In this document: one piece after another, positions 17,893-26,550 of the stretch
How the letters are laid out: the number at the start of each line of letters is the position of its first letter
Numbering within the stretch: position 1 is the first letter of the stretch
Program-made: the position numbers and the translations under genes
Assembly (NCBI RefSeq): GCF_900119365.1
Contig: NZ_FPJO01000025.1
Span: 38,557-102,556, forward strand
Direction of reading: 5' to 3'
Origin: Streptomyces atratus
GTDB taxonomy: Bacteria; Actinomycetota; Actinomycetes; Streptomycetales; Streptomycetaceae
DNA: 64,000 nucleotides
The notes under the pieces: generated by a model
What the model was told of the DNA's origin: nothing
The model's input: only the letters and a program-made list of their open reading frames with translations
The model's database searches: none

Positions 17893-19332
17893 ATGCAACG
17901 CCGCACGTTCCTCATGGCCACCGCGGCAGGGGCGGCGCTGACCGTCGTCCCCACCGGCGGTCTCCTGACCGCGAGCGCGACGGCGGCCCCGGCCCCGGCC
18001 ACCGTCGGTTCGCTGGAGGAGCTCCAGGCCGCGATCGACCGGGCACGACCGGGTGACCGCATCGTCGTGGCCGATGGCAGATACACCGTCCCGTCGGGCC
18101 GCCCCCTCACCATCCGGAACAAGCAGGGCACCGAGCGCGCGCCCATCACCGTCGTCGCCCGGTCCCGCGGCGGCGTCGTCCTCGACGGCGAACAGAGCTT
18201 CGTCCTCGACACGTCCAGCCACATCACCATCAGTGGCTTCTCCTTCCGCCAGAGCAGCACCCTGGACATCCCACCGAACTGCTCGCACATCAGGCTGACC
18301 CGCAACGACTTCCAGCTCGCCGACATCGAGGGCCTGCACTGGGTGATGGTGCGTGCGGACGACAGCGAGGTCGACCACAACCACTTCCACGGCAAGTCCA
18401 CGCTCGGCATCTACCTCGGCATCGAGGGCGCGGGTACGGAGGAGATGGCACAGCGCGTCCATGTGTTCAGGAACTACTTCTCCGACCACACCTTCGCCGG
18501 GTCCAACGGCGGAGAGCCGATCCGGCTCGGCGTCAGCCCCCGGGCGCTGTCCAGCGCCCACGCGGTCGTGGAGTACAACCTGTTCGAGCGCGCCAACGGC
18601 GACCCGGAGGCCATTTCCGTCAAGAGCTCGGACAACGTCATCCGGCACAACACCATCCGCGACAGCCTCGGCGGGATCGTCCTGCGGCACGGCAACCGCA
18701 ACCGGGTGGAGGCCAACCACCTCGTCGCCGGCACGGAAGGGGTGCGGATCTACGGCAATGACCATGTGATCGTCAACAACCATCTCGCCGGTCTGTCCGG
18801 GCGGGCCCTGGTGATCGGCAGCGGTTCGGAGCGCGACCACCTGCCCGGCGAGACGCCCGACGCGCGCCGCGGCAACGACGCACCCGACCGGGTCCTCATC
18901 GCGTACAACACCCTGGTGAACAACAAGGGCACACTCTCCGGCGAGAGTCAGCGCCCCCACGAGCCGCGCGATGTGACCGTCGCGGACAATCTGCTCGTCG
19001 GGGACTCGGGCGAGCTGGTCGCGATGGCGAACACCGTACGGTTCACCTGGTCCGGCAACATCCTGTGGGGTGCCGCCGCCGACGGCAACATCCCCGCCGG
19101 TGGCTACACCCGCGTCGACCCGAAGCTGGTGACGGGCCCGGACGGCGTGGCCCGGCTGGCCGCGGACAGCCCGGCGATCGGCGCGGCCACACTCAGGCGG
19201 TCACCGGTCACCCACGACATCGACGGCGACCCGCGCGGCCGGCACCGGGACGTGGGCGCGGACGAGTACGCGAAGCGGGCACCCAGGCACCGGCCACTGA
19301 CCCCGGCCGACGTCGGTCCGCACGCCCGCTGA
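17893..19332 (+). CDS. Polysaccharide lyase family 6 (alginate / chondroitinase-B-like), copy 1
   Basis: This 479-residue secreted right-handed beta-helix lyase has a Tat-type signal (MQRRTFLMATAAGAAL, cleavage near residue 32). The helix begins TVGSLEELQAAIDRARPGDRIVVADGRY. The PL6 catalytic region is present: Lys244 in EAISVKSSDN and Arg265 in GGIVLRHGNRN correspond to the Lys/Arg pair of chondroitinase B and PL6 alginate lyases. Known PL6 substrates are alginate and dermatan-type glycosaminoglycans; which applies here cannot be read from sequence. GGAGG precedes the ATG. It is a clear tandem paralogue of the next gene. Confidence 0.9.
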   Translation: MQRRTFLMATAAGAALTVVPTGGLLTASATAAPAPATVGSLEELQAAIDRARPGDRIVVADGRYTVPSGRPLTIRNKQGTERAPITVVARSRGGVVLDGEQSFVLDTSSHITISGFSFRQSSTLDIPPNCSHIRLTRNDFQLADIEGLHWVMVRADDSEVDHNHFHGKSTLGIYLGIEGAGTEEMAQRVHVFRNYFSDHTFAGSNGGEPIRLGVSPRALSSAHAVVEYNLFERANGDPEAISVKSSDNVIRHNTIRDSLGGIVLRHGNRNRVEANHLVAGTEGVRIYGNDHVIVNNHLAGLSGRALVIGSGSERDHLPGETPDARRGNDAPDRVLIAYNTLVNNKGTLSGESQRPHEPRDVTVADNLLVGDSGELVAMANTVRFTWSGNILWGAAADGNIPAGGYTRVDPKLVTGPDGVARLAADSPAIGAATLRRSPVTHDIDGDPRGRHRDVGADEYAKRAPRHRPLTPADVGPHAR

Positions 19333-19463
19333 TCACCCGCCCGAGCGGGACGGCCGGTCCGGTCCGCCACCGGCTGTCCCCACCACCACCGGTCGGCCGG
19401 CAACGTCCAGCGCGGGGGCTGTACGGACCGGCCCGTCACGTACTTGTCGCCACAGGAGGCATC

Positions 19464-20891
19464 ATGCAACGACGCACGTTCCTCAGGGGCACCGCGGTGG
19501 CAGCACTCGCCGCCGTGCCCCTCAGCACCTCGATGTCGGCCGACGCCTCGGCGGCCGACACAACGGTCGGCTCCCTGGCCGAACTCCAGAGCGCGATCAA
19601 CGGCGCCGCACCCGGCGACCGGATCGTCGTGGCCGACGGCACCTACACCGTTCCGGCGGGCGGCGCGATCAATGTCTCCGGCAAGAACGGCACCAGCGCC
19701 GCGCAGATCACCATCGTCTCGAAGAGCCGCGGCGGCGCGGTGCTGCGCGGCGAACGCAGCTTCGTCTTCGCCAATTCGAGCAACGTCACCGTCAGCGGCT
19801 TCGCCTTCCGGCAGAGCACCACGATGGAGATCCCGGCGGACTGCTCGTCGATCCGGCTGACCCGCAACGACTTCCAGCACGCGGACTCCGGCGACCCGTA
19901 CTGGCTCGTCGTACGGGCGAACGACACGAAGATCGACCGGAACCACTTCCACGACAAGACCACCGCAGGCATCTTCCTCGTCGTCGACGGCCCGGGCTCG
20001 ACCGCCATGGCCCAGAACATCCACATCTTCAGGAACCACTTCTCCGACCACAGTTTCTCCGGGGACAACGGCGGCGAGTCGATCCGCCTCGGCGTCAGCG
20101 GTCGGGCGTTGTCCGGCGCCCACGCGGTCGTGGAGTACAACCTGTTCGAGCGTGCCAATGGTGACCCCGAGGCCATCTCGGTCAAGTCCTCCGACAACAC
20201 CATCCGTTACAACACCATCCGCGACAGCCGCGGCGGAATCGTGCTCCGCCACGGCAACCGCTCCAGGGTGGAGGGCAATTACCTGATCGGTGGCAGCGAG
20301 GGTGTGCGGCTGTACGGGAACGACCACCTGATCGTCAACAACTACCTCAGCGGGCTGTCGGGCCGGGCCCTGGTCGTCGGCAGCGGCACCACCCGCGACC
20401 ACAACTCGGGCGAGACGCAGGACGAGCGGCGCGGCAACGACGCCTGCGACCGCGCGGTGATCGTGCACAACACCCTGATCGGCAACTCCAGCACACTCTC
20501 GGGCGAGACCCGGACGTACGAGCCCCGGGACGTGGTCATCGCCGACAACCTGCTGGCCGGCGACTCCGGCAGCCTCGTCGCGATGGGGACGACCACCAAC
20601 TTCACCTGGCAGACCAACATGTTGTGGGGTGCGGCGGCCAACGGCAACATCCCGTCCGGGGGTTACACCCGCGTCGACCCGAAGCTGGCGACGGGCCAGG
20701 ACGGCGTGGCCCGGCTGTCGGCGGGCAGCCCGGCGATCGGCGCCGCCACGCTGGCGAGCCCGGCCGTGGCCGACGACATCGACGGCGACTCGCGGGGCAC
20801 CACGCGGGACATCGGCGCCGACGAGTACTCGACCGCGGCCGCGCTCCGTCACCCCCTCACGACCGCGGACGTGGGTCCGAACGCATCGTGA
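19464..20891 (+). CDS. Polysaccharide lyase family 6, copy 2
   Basis: This 475-residue paralogue of the preceding lyase has the same layout: a Tat signal MQRRTFLRGTAVAALAAVP, a beta-helix, and catalytic Lys241 (EAISVKSSDN) and Arg262 (GGIVLRHGNRS). Both end with a DIDGD..G...RDIGADEY block. The two diverge most in the mature N-terminus and in loops around residues 140-200, which could alter substrate block preference. The ATG at 19464 has the same AGGAGGCATC leader as copy 1, so the duplication included the ribosome binding site. Confidence 0.9.
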   Translation: MQRRTFLRGTAVAALAAVPLSTSMSADASAADTTVGSLAELQSAINGAAPGDRIVVADGTYTVPAGGAINVSGKNGTSAAQITIVSKSRGGAVLRGERSFVFANSSNVTVSGFAFRQSTTMEIPADCSSIRLTRNDFQHADSGDPYWLVVRANDTKIDRNHFHDKTTAGIFLVVDGPGSTAMAQNIHIFRNHFSDHSFSGDNGGESIRLGVSGRALSGAHAVVEYNLFERANGDPEAISVKSSDNTIRYNTIRDSRGGIVLRHGNRSRVEGNYLIGGSEGVRLYGNDHLIVNNYLSGLSGRALVVGSGTTRDHNSGETQDERRGNDACDRAVIVHNTLIGNSSTLSGETRTYEPRDVVIADNLLAGDSGSLVAMGTTTNFTWQTNMLWGAAANGNIPSGGYTRVDPKLATGQDGVARLSAGSPAIGAATLASPAVADDIDGDSRGTTRDIGADEYSTAAALRHPLTTADVGPNAS

Positions 20892-20906
20892 GAACTCACC
20901 GGTGAT

Positions 20907-20936
20907 CCGGTCCGCCCGCCCGGGCGGGCGGACCGG
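20907..20936 (+). terminator. Palindromic hairpin after the second lyase
   Basis: A perfect 30-bp palindrome (half-site CCGGTCCGCCCGCCC) begins 15 bp after the lyase stop. It can form a very strong stem and is probably a terminator or RNA-stabilising structure. The next gene starts 60 bp later. Confidence 0.6.
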
Positions 20937-20995
20937 AACCGCCCGGCAAGGGCGGGGGAGGAGACGCCGCGAGACGGCCGAAGGAAGGAAGCGTT

Positions 20996-21847
20996 GTGAC
21001 AGGCAGGGGGAGCCACGGCCACGAGGAGCGGGGGTCCGGCATGGCGGACGGCGTTCCGGGCGGTCCACCGACCGGGCCGGGTACGCCCGTGATCAGGCCG
21101 GGGCTGTGCTCGGTCACCTTCCGGCGGCTGCCCGCGCCCGAACTCGCACGCCGCGCCGCCGACGCGGGCCTGGAAGTGATCGAGTGGGGAGCGGACGTGC
21201 ACGCGCCCCCGGAGGACCCCGACGCCGTCCGCGCGGCCCGCGAGGCCTCGGACGGATACGGGCTCACCTGCTGCTCGTACGGCTCCTACTTCCGCGCCAC
21301 ACAGGACGAGGCGGCCGAGTTTCCCGCGACAGCCCGCGCCGCGGTGCTCCTCGGGGCTCCGCGGGTGCGGGTCTGGGCGGGCGGGGCCGGCTCGCGGGAC
21401 GCCACACCCGAGGAGCGGAGCGGGACCGTCGCCCGCCTGCGGGAAGCGGCTCGGACCGCCGCGGACCACGGGCTGGAGCTCGCGCTGGAGTTCCACTCGA
21501 AGACCCTCACCGACACCGTCGAATCCACCGTCCGGCTGCTGGACGAGGTGGGCTCGGACAACCTCCGTACCTACTGGCAGCCGCCGCAGGACGTTCCCGA
21601 CGAGGAGGCACTGGCGGGCCTCGCCGCGCTCGTCGACCGGGTCAGCGCGGTGCACGTCTTCTCCTGGTGGCCGGGCAACCACCGACTTCGGCTGGCAGAC
21701 CGCGAGGGCCTGTGGGCCGGGGTCTTCGGCCTGCTGAACGAACGGCGTGTCCCCATGGAGGCGCTTCTGGAGTTCGTGCCCGGCGACGACCCGGACGTGC
21801 TCTCGCGCGAGGCCGATACGCTGCGGCGCGTCGCGGCTCACCGCTGA
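20996..21847 (+). CDS. Sugar phosphate isomerase/epimerase-like TIM-barrel protein
   Basis: This 283-residue xylose-isomerase-like TIM barrel (AP endonuclease 2 superfamily) has GLCSVTFRRLPAPELARRAADAGLEVIEWGADVHA, VRVWAGGAG, LALEFHSKTLTDT and VHVFSWWPG. The metal ligands of this fold (Glu, His, Asp) are plausible at E/H in EFH and at HVF. These enzymes isomerise or epimerise free sugars or uronates. In this locus it could process monomers released by the lyases and fucosidase. The GTG start at 20996 has GGAAGGAAG upstream. A charged, disordered-looking N-terminus of about 30 residues precedes the barrel. Confidence 0.82.
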   Translation: MTGRGSHGHEERGSGMADGVPGGPPTGPGTPVIRPGLCSVTFRRLPAPELARRAADAGLEVIEWGADVHAPPEDPDAVRAAREASDGYGLTCCSYGSYFRATQDEAAEFPATARAAVLLGAPRVRVWAGGAGSRDATPEERSGTVARLREAARTAADHGLELALEFHSKTLTDTVESTVRLLDEVGSDNLRTYWQPPQDVPDEEALAGLAALVDRVSAVHVFSWWPGNHRLRLADREGLWAGVFGLLNERRVPMEALLEFVPGDDPDVLSREADTLRRVAAHR

Positions 21848-21886
21848 GCGGCGCCCCTACCGACACCCGATATCAGGACGGCACAC

Positions 21887-22540
21887 ATGCACATCAAGGA
21901 AACCGACACACTCCTCTTCGTCGGTGACTCCATCACCGACGCGGGCCGCGACCGCGGTGACTCCGCATCGCTCGGTGGCGGCTATGTCAACGAGATCGCC
22001 CGGACCCTGCGCGCCAGGGCGGGCGACGGCCCCGTCCCCGCTGTCCTCAACCGGGGCATCAGCGGCAATCGCGTGTACGACCTCGAAGCCCGCTGGGCCA
22101 CCGACGTCATCGACCACCGGCCCGACGTGGTCACGGTCAAGATCGGCATCAACGACACCTGGCGGCTCTACGACAGCCAACTCGCCAGTCCCATCGGCGA
22201 GTTCGAGGCGTGCCTCGACGGACTCCTCGCGGACACCGTGCGGAAGCTGTCCGCACAACTGGTCGTCATCACCCCCTTCCTGCTCCCGGTCACCCCGGAC
22301 CAGGAAAGCTGGTTCGAAGACCTGACGCCCCGTACCGACGCCGTCCTTCGCGCCGCGGCGGCCAACGGAGCCACGGTGGTCCGCGCGGACCTCGCGCTGC
22401 GCCACGCCGCGGAGACGAAGGAAGCCGCGGAGCTGGCCCGGGACGGGGTTCATCCGACCCCCCTCGGCCACCGGATCATCGCCGACGCCTGGCTCGCCGC
22501 GGTCGACTCCGCCGCCGTTGCCTCGGACCCGCGACGCTAG
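21887..22540 (+). CDS. SGNH/GDSL-family hydrolase (probable carbohydrate esterase)
   Basis: This 217-residue SGNH hydrolase has block I FVGDSITDAG (catalytic Ser in GDS), block II NRGISGNRV (Gly), block III VKIGINDTW (Asn) and block V DGVHPTPLGH (catalytic Asp/His). There is no signal peptide, so it is likely cytoplasmic. In a polysaccharide locus an intracellular SGNH enzyme most often removes acetyl groups from imported oligosaccharides; this is inference from context. It is the last plus-strand gene of the locus. Confidence 0.9.
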   Translation: MHIKETDTLLFVGDSITDAGRDRGDSASLGGGYVNEIARTLRARAGDGPVPAVLNRGISGNRVYDLEARWATDVIDHRPDVVTVKIGINDTWRLYDSQLASPIGEFEACLDGLLADTVRKLSAQLVVITPFLLPVTPDQESWFEDLTPRTDAVLRAAAANGATVVRADLALRHAAETKEAAELARDGVHPTPLGHRIIADAWLAAVDSAAVASDPRR

Positions 22541-22590
22541 GCCCTGTCGGCCTGGGGCGGTCGGCGGAGCGGCGGCCCCCGGGCCTCCCT

Positions 22591-22992
22591 CTACTCGGGA
22601 GGCATGGGGAGGCCCACCTGCACATCCATTGATTCCGCGCGTCCGTTGACCTGCGCCGAACCCCTGATGCGCAGAGTGCGGGCCGGGTCGAGGGTCAGTT
22701 CGCCGACGATGTCGCCGTGCTCATGGAGGTAGAGCCCGATGTCGTACAGGTCGGCCATGCTGTCGTCGAACCTCACGGTGGCCACGTCACCGGTCCAGGT
22801 GACGGGAACCGCCGTGAGGCAGAGCCGGGACGGATGGATCGCGCAGGCGAACGGGCTCGTGTCACACTGCGCGTCGAGGGCCTCGGCGGCTCCCCACAGC
22901 TCGATCGTCACCGTGCCGTCCGGTGCCACCTGAACCGATGACTCCGATCGGTCGACGGCGAAGTCCGTGTCCTTCAGGACGAATCTGTCCAC
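22591..22992 (-). CDS. Hypothetical protein, beta-rich
   Basis: The frame is convincingly coding up to about residue 133 but I do not recognise a family. The sequence reads as a mostly beta domain with two cysteines (AQCDTSPFACAIHPSRLCLTAVPVTW). Its C-terminal part repeats short strand patterns (ELTLDPARTLRIRGSAQVNGRAESMDVQVGLPMPPE). The GTG at 22992 (VDRFVLKDTDF) is my best start. The open frame continues upstream, but that part has shadow-like composition and no ribosome binding site is clear at either place. It converges on the SGNH gene and shares no obvious pathway with its neighbours. Confidence 0.6.
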   Translation of the reverse strand: MDRFVLKDTDFAVDRSESSVQVAPDGTVTIELWGAAEALDAQCDTSPFACAIHPSRLCLTAVPVTWTGDVATVRFDDSMADLYDIGLYLHEHGDIVGELTLDPARTLRIRGSAQVNGRAESMDVQVGLPMPPE

Positions 22993-23400
22993 GGTGGAAA
23001 GCCCAACGGATGTCGGTTCGGCGCAGTGATCCTGTCCATCGTGGCAGCAGGACCTTTCCGGCGTGCCTCGGCACCTGGCAGCGCTCGGAGTCGGCCAGGC
23101 CACAGCGGCAGTCGTCGCGATGGCGGCGTCCATGGCCCACCGCGCAACTCCGGGGGAACGGCGGAGCCGAGCCGGCCGGTTCCCGGGGGCGGCCGAGGAC
23201 CGCCCCCGGTGCCGATCGCGCGGCTCACCTGCGGCTGCGCGCACCCGAACTGCGCGACGGGCCAGGACCCGGGTGCGAGGTGAGGCGGGTCACTTTCCGT
23301 CGTGATCAGGGCATGGTTCTTCGGACCCGGGGCAGGCGGCCAGCTCGCCGGGGTGTTACCGGCGCGCAGAGCAAACCGGAACCGAAGGGCCAAACACGAC
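22993..23400. other. Intergenic region upstream of the betaine operon
   Basis: About 410 bp without a convincing gene. Open frames on both strands are shadow-like in composition. It should contain the promoter of the choline/betaine operon on the plus strand and that of the hypothetical gene on the minus strand. I could not pick out a confident -35/-10 pair or operator. Confidence 0.4.
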
Positions 23401-24888
23401 GTGTCGGCACCACAACAGACCATTCACGTGGGCGGAGAGTGGCGTTCGGCCGTCTCCGGTGCCACGCGCGAAATCATCGACCCCGTCGACGCAGACGTCT
23501 TCGCCGTTGTGTCCGAGGGCGGCGTCACCGACACCGATGACGCCGTCGCCGCGGCGCGGGCCGCCTTCGACGAAGGTACCTGGCCGCGTACGCCCGTTGC
23601 CGGGCGGGCCGCCCTGCTGCGCCGCGTCGCGGCACTGCTGGAGCGGGACCGGGAGAGGATCGGCGCCCTGGAGAGCCGGGACGCGGGCAAGACCCTCGAA
23701 GAGGGGCGCGTCGACGTGGACTGTGTGCGCGACGCCTTCGTCTACTTCGCCGACCTCGTCATGAACGAGAGCGGCGGACGCGTCGTCGACGCCGGGTCCG
23801 ACGAGATCCACAGCGTCGTCGTCCACGAGCCCGTGGGCGTGTGTGCGCTCATCACCCCCTGGAACTACCCACTGCTTCAGGCCAGTTGGAAGATCGCCCC
23901 GGCGCTCGCCGCCGGGAACACCTTCGTGGTCAAGCCCAGTGAGATCACCCCGCTCACCACCGTCGCGCTGATAGGGCTCCTCATGGAGGCCGGACTGCCC
24001 CAGGGCGTCGCCAATATCGTCACCGGCGCCGGTGACACCGTCGGCGCCCGTCTCGCCGAACACCCGGACGTCGACCTCGTGTCGTTCACCGGCGGTCTGG
24101 CCAGTGGCACGAAGGTGGCCCGTGCCGCCGCCGAAACCGTCAAGAAGGTCGCCCTCGAACTCGGCGGCAAGAACCCCAACGTCGTCTTCGCCGACGCCTG
24201 CGCCACCGACGAGGGCTTCGACACCGCCGTCGACCAGGCGCTCAACGCCGCCTTCATCCACAGCGGCCAGGTCTGCTCGGCCGGATCCCGCCTCATCGTC
24301 GAGGAGCCGCTGCGAGAGCGCTTCGTCGCCGAACTCGCCCGCCGCGCCGGGAAGATCCGCCTCGGCCGCGGCACCGACCCGGGCGTCGAGTGCGGGCCGC
24401 TCGTCTCCGCGCAACAGCTCGCGAAGACCGAGGACTTCGTCGCATCCGCCCTCGCGGAGGGAGCCGTGCTCCGGGCCGGCGGCGAACGGCCCGACGGCCC
24501 AGGCTACTTCTACCGCCCCACCGTCCTCGACCGGTGCGACCGCCGGATGCGCGTCGTCCGCGAGGAGGTCTTCGGCCCCGTACTGACCGTCGAGACCTTC
24601 CGCACCGAGGACGAGGCCGTCACCCTCGCCAACGACACCGAGTACGGGCTCGCGGGCGCCGTGTGGACCGCCGACGCGGGCCGCGCCCGGCGCGTCGCGG
24701 GCCGGCTGCGCCACGGCACCGTCTGGATCAACGACTTCCATCCCTACCTCCCGCAGGCCGAATGGGGTGGCTTCGGGAAGTCCGGCATCGGCCGCGAACT
24801 GGGCCCGACCGGACTCGCCGAGTACCGCGAGGCCAAGCACATCTACCAGAACCTCGCTCCGCGCCCCGTGCGCTGGTTCGCGGGCTGA
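23401..24888 (+). CDS. betB: Betaine-aldehyde dehydrogenase-like NAD(P)-dependent aldehyde dehydrogenase
   Basis: This 495-residue ALDH superfamily enzyme has PWNYPLLQASWKIAPALAAGNTFVVKPSE, the coenzyme motif FTGGLASG, catalytic Glu in LELGGKNPNVVF and nucleophilic Cys in FIHSGQVCSAGSRL. The C-terminal EWGGFGKSGIGRELG is typical of betaine aldehyde dehydrogenases. It should oxidise betaine aldehyde to glycine betaine, fitting the choline-oxidase-like enzyme and betaine transporter downstream. I chose the GTG at 23401 (VSAPQQTIHVGGEW); the longer frame from 23302 adds a low-quality tail. Confidence 0.88.
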   Translation: MSAPQQTIHVGGEWRSAVSGATREIIDPVDADVFAVVSEGGVTDTDDAVAAARAAFDEGTWPRTPVAGRAALLRRVAALLERDRERIGALESRDAGKTLEEGRVDVDCVRDAFVYFADLVMNESGGRVVDAGSDEIHSVVVHEPVGVCALITPWNYPLLQASWKIAPALAAGNTFVVKPSEITPLTTVALIGLLMEAGLPQGVANIVTGAGDTVGARLAEHPDVDLVSFTGGLASGTKVARAAAETVKKVALELGGKNPNVVFADACATDEGFDTAVDQALNAAFIHSGQVCSAGSRLIVEEPLRERFVAELARRAGKIRLGRGTDPGVECGPLVSAQQLAKTEDFVASALAEGAVLRAGGERPDGPGYFYRPTVLDRCDRRMRVVREEVFGPVLTVETFRTEDEAVTLANDTEYGLAGAVWTADAGRARRVAGRLRHGTVWINDFHPYLPQAEWGGFGKSGIGRELGPTGLAEYREAKHIYQNLAPRPVRWFAG

Positions 24889-24962
24889 GGCGCAGGCGTC
24901 GGACGCCACGCACATGTCGCACGTGACGCGACGGACGCAACGCAGACAACCGGCGCAACGCG

Positions 24963-24995
24963 CGCAACCGAAGCAACGCACGCAACCGAAGCAAC
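24963..24995. repeat. Short tandem repeat between betB and the choline-oxidase-like gene
   Basis: The 15-mer CGCAACCGAAGCAAC occurs at 24963-24977 and again at 24981-24995 (period 18). It sits within a wider C/A-rich stretch (about 24925-25010) full of CGCAAC and GCAACG words. The strand-asymmetric composition is unlike its neighbours. It separates the two coding regions by 138 bp within an otherwise tight operon. Confidence 0.7.
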
Positions 24996-25026
24996 CGCGC
25001 CCAACGGAGCAGAGGGAAACGAGCAC

Positions 25027-26550
25027 ATGAACGAGAACCACGTCTACGACTACGTCGTCATCGGCGGCGGCACCGCCGGATCGGTGATCGCCTCCCGGCT
25101 CACCGAGAACCCGGACACCACCGTCGCCGTCATCGAGGGCGGCCCCACCGACGTCGGGCGGGACGACGTCCTCACCCTGCGCCGCTGGATGGGCCTCCTC
25201 GGCGGTGAACTGGACTACGACTACCCGACGACCGAGCAGCCCCGCGGCAATTCGCACATCCGCCACAGCCGCGCCCGGGTGCTCGGCGGCTGCTCGTCCC
25301 ACAACACCCTCATCGCCTTCAAGCCCCTGCCTGCCGACTGGGACGAGTGGGCCGACGCGGGCGCCGAGGGCTGGGACGCGGCGTCGATGGACCCGTACTT
25401 CGCCAGGCTCCGAAACAACATCGTCCCCGTCGACGAGGCCGACCGGAACGCCATCGCCCGCGACTTCGTCGACGCCGCACAGGCCGCACTGGACGTACCG
25501 CGCGTCGAGGGTTTCAACAAGGAGCCGTTCCACGAGGGCGTCGGCTTCTTCGACCTCGCCTACCACCCGGAGAACAACAAGCGCTCCTCGGCCTCCGTGG
25601 CGTATCTGCACCCGTTCCTGGACCGTCCCAACCTTCATATCGCCCTGGAGACCTGGGCGTTCTGCCTTGAGCTGGAGGGGACCAGGGCCACCGGTGTGCG
25701 GGTGCGCACCAAGGACGGCGCGGAGCACCTCGTACGGGCCGGGCGCGAGGTGCTGGTGTGCGCGGGCGCCGTGGACACGCCCCGGCTGCTGCTGCACTCC
25801 GGCATCGGGCCCCGCGCCGACCTGGAGAGGCTGGGCATCCCCGTCGTGCACGACCTGCCGGGCGTCGGCGAGAACCTCCTCGACCACCCCGAGTCGGTCA
25901 TCGTCTGGGAGACCGACGGGCCGATACCGGAGAACTCCGCGATGGACAGCGACGCGGGTCTGTTCGTACGCAGGGACCCGGAGGCCGACGGGCCGGACCT
26001 GATGTTCCACTTCTACCAGATCCCGTTCACCGACAACCCCGAACGGCTGGGCTACCGGCGGCCGCCGCACGGAGTGTCGATGACCCCCAACATCCCCAAG
26101 CCGCGCAGTCGCGGGCGGCTGTATCTGACCAGCGCCGACCCCGAGGTCAAGCCCGCCCTCGACTTCCGGTACTTCACCGACGAGGACGACTACGACGGCC
26201 GCACCCTCGTCGACGGCATTCGCATCGCCCGTCGCATCGCGGCGCAGGAACCGCTCGCCGGCTGGCTCAGGCGCGAGGTCTGCCCGGGGCCCGGGCTCAC
26301 CTCCGACGAGGAGCTCGGCGAGTACGCGCGCAAGGTCGCGCACACCGTCTACCACCCGGCCGGGACCTGCCGGATGGGTGCTGCGGACGACGAACTGGCC
26401 GTGGTGTCACCCGATCTGAGGATCCGCGGCCTGGACGGCATCCGGATCGCCGACGCCTCCGTCTTCCCGACGATGACGACCGTCAACCCGATGATCGGCG
26501 TGCTGATGATCGGGGAGAAGTGCGCGGACCTGCTGGGAGGCAACGCCTGA
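25027..26550 (+). CDS. GMC-family choline oxidase / dehydrogenase-like flavoprotein
   Basis: This 507-residue glucose-methanol-choline oxidoreductase has an FAD-binding start YDYVVIGGGTAGSVIASRL, GMC signature RARVLGGCSSHNTLIAF, then DTPRLLLHSGIGP and a C-terminal VYHPAGTCRMG and MTTVNPMIGVLMIGEKCADLL. It resembles choline oxidase closely around the His-bearing SSHN segment (covalent FAD site in choline oxidase) and the catalytic VYHP His and VNP Asn. Thr follows SSHN where choline oxidase has Ser101. It should oxidise choline to betaine aldehyde. It is preceded by betB and followed by the transporter ATPase with a TGATG junction. Confidence 0.88.
   Translation: MNENHVYDYVVIGGGTAGSVIASRLTENPDTTVAVIEGGPTDVGRDDVLTLRRWMGLLGGELDYDYPTTEQPRGNSHIRHSRARVLGGCSSHNTLIAFKPLPADWDEWADAGAEGWDAASMDPYFARLRNNIVPVDEADRNAIARDFVDAAQAALDVPRVEGFNKEPFHEGVGFFDLAYHPENNKRSSASVAYLHPFLDRPNLHIALETWAFCLELEGTRATGVRVRTKDGAEHLVRAGREVLVCAGAVDTPRLLLHSGIGPRADLERLGIPVVHDLPGVGENLLDHPESVIVWETDGPIPENSAMDSDAGLFVRRDPEADGPDLMFHFYQIPFTDNPERLGYRRPPHGVSMTPNIPKPRSRGRLYLTSADPEVKPALDFRYFTDEDDYDGRTLVDGIRIARRIAAQEPLAGWLRREVCPGPGLTSDEELGEYARKVAHTVYHPAGTCRMGAADDELAVVSPDLRIRGLDGIRIADASVFPTMTTVNPMIGVLMIGEKCADLLGGNA

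Noticed and set aside
11718..22540. A complete alginate pathway
   Set aside because: No exo-oligoalginate lyase, DEH reductase, KDG kinase or aldolase is in the window. The substrate therefore stays open.
24925..25010. CRISPR array
   Set aside because: The repeat is 15-18 bp with almost no spacer, only two clean copies, and no cas genes nearby.
23356..26355. A minus-strand open frame of 999 codons across betB and the GMC gene
   Set aside because: It is the mirror of two well-recognised plus-strand genes. The long open frame results from GC bias, and its protein is a low-complexity G/V/D/R shadow.
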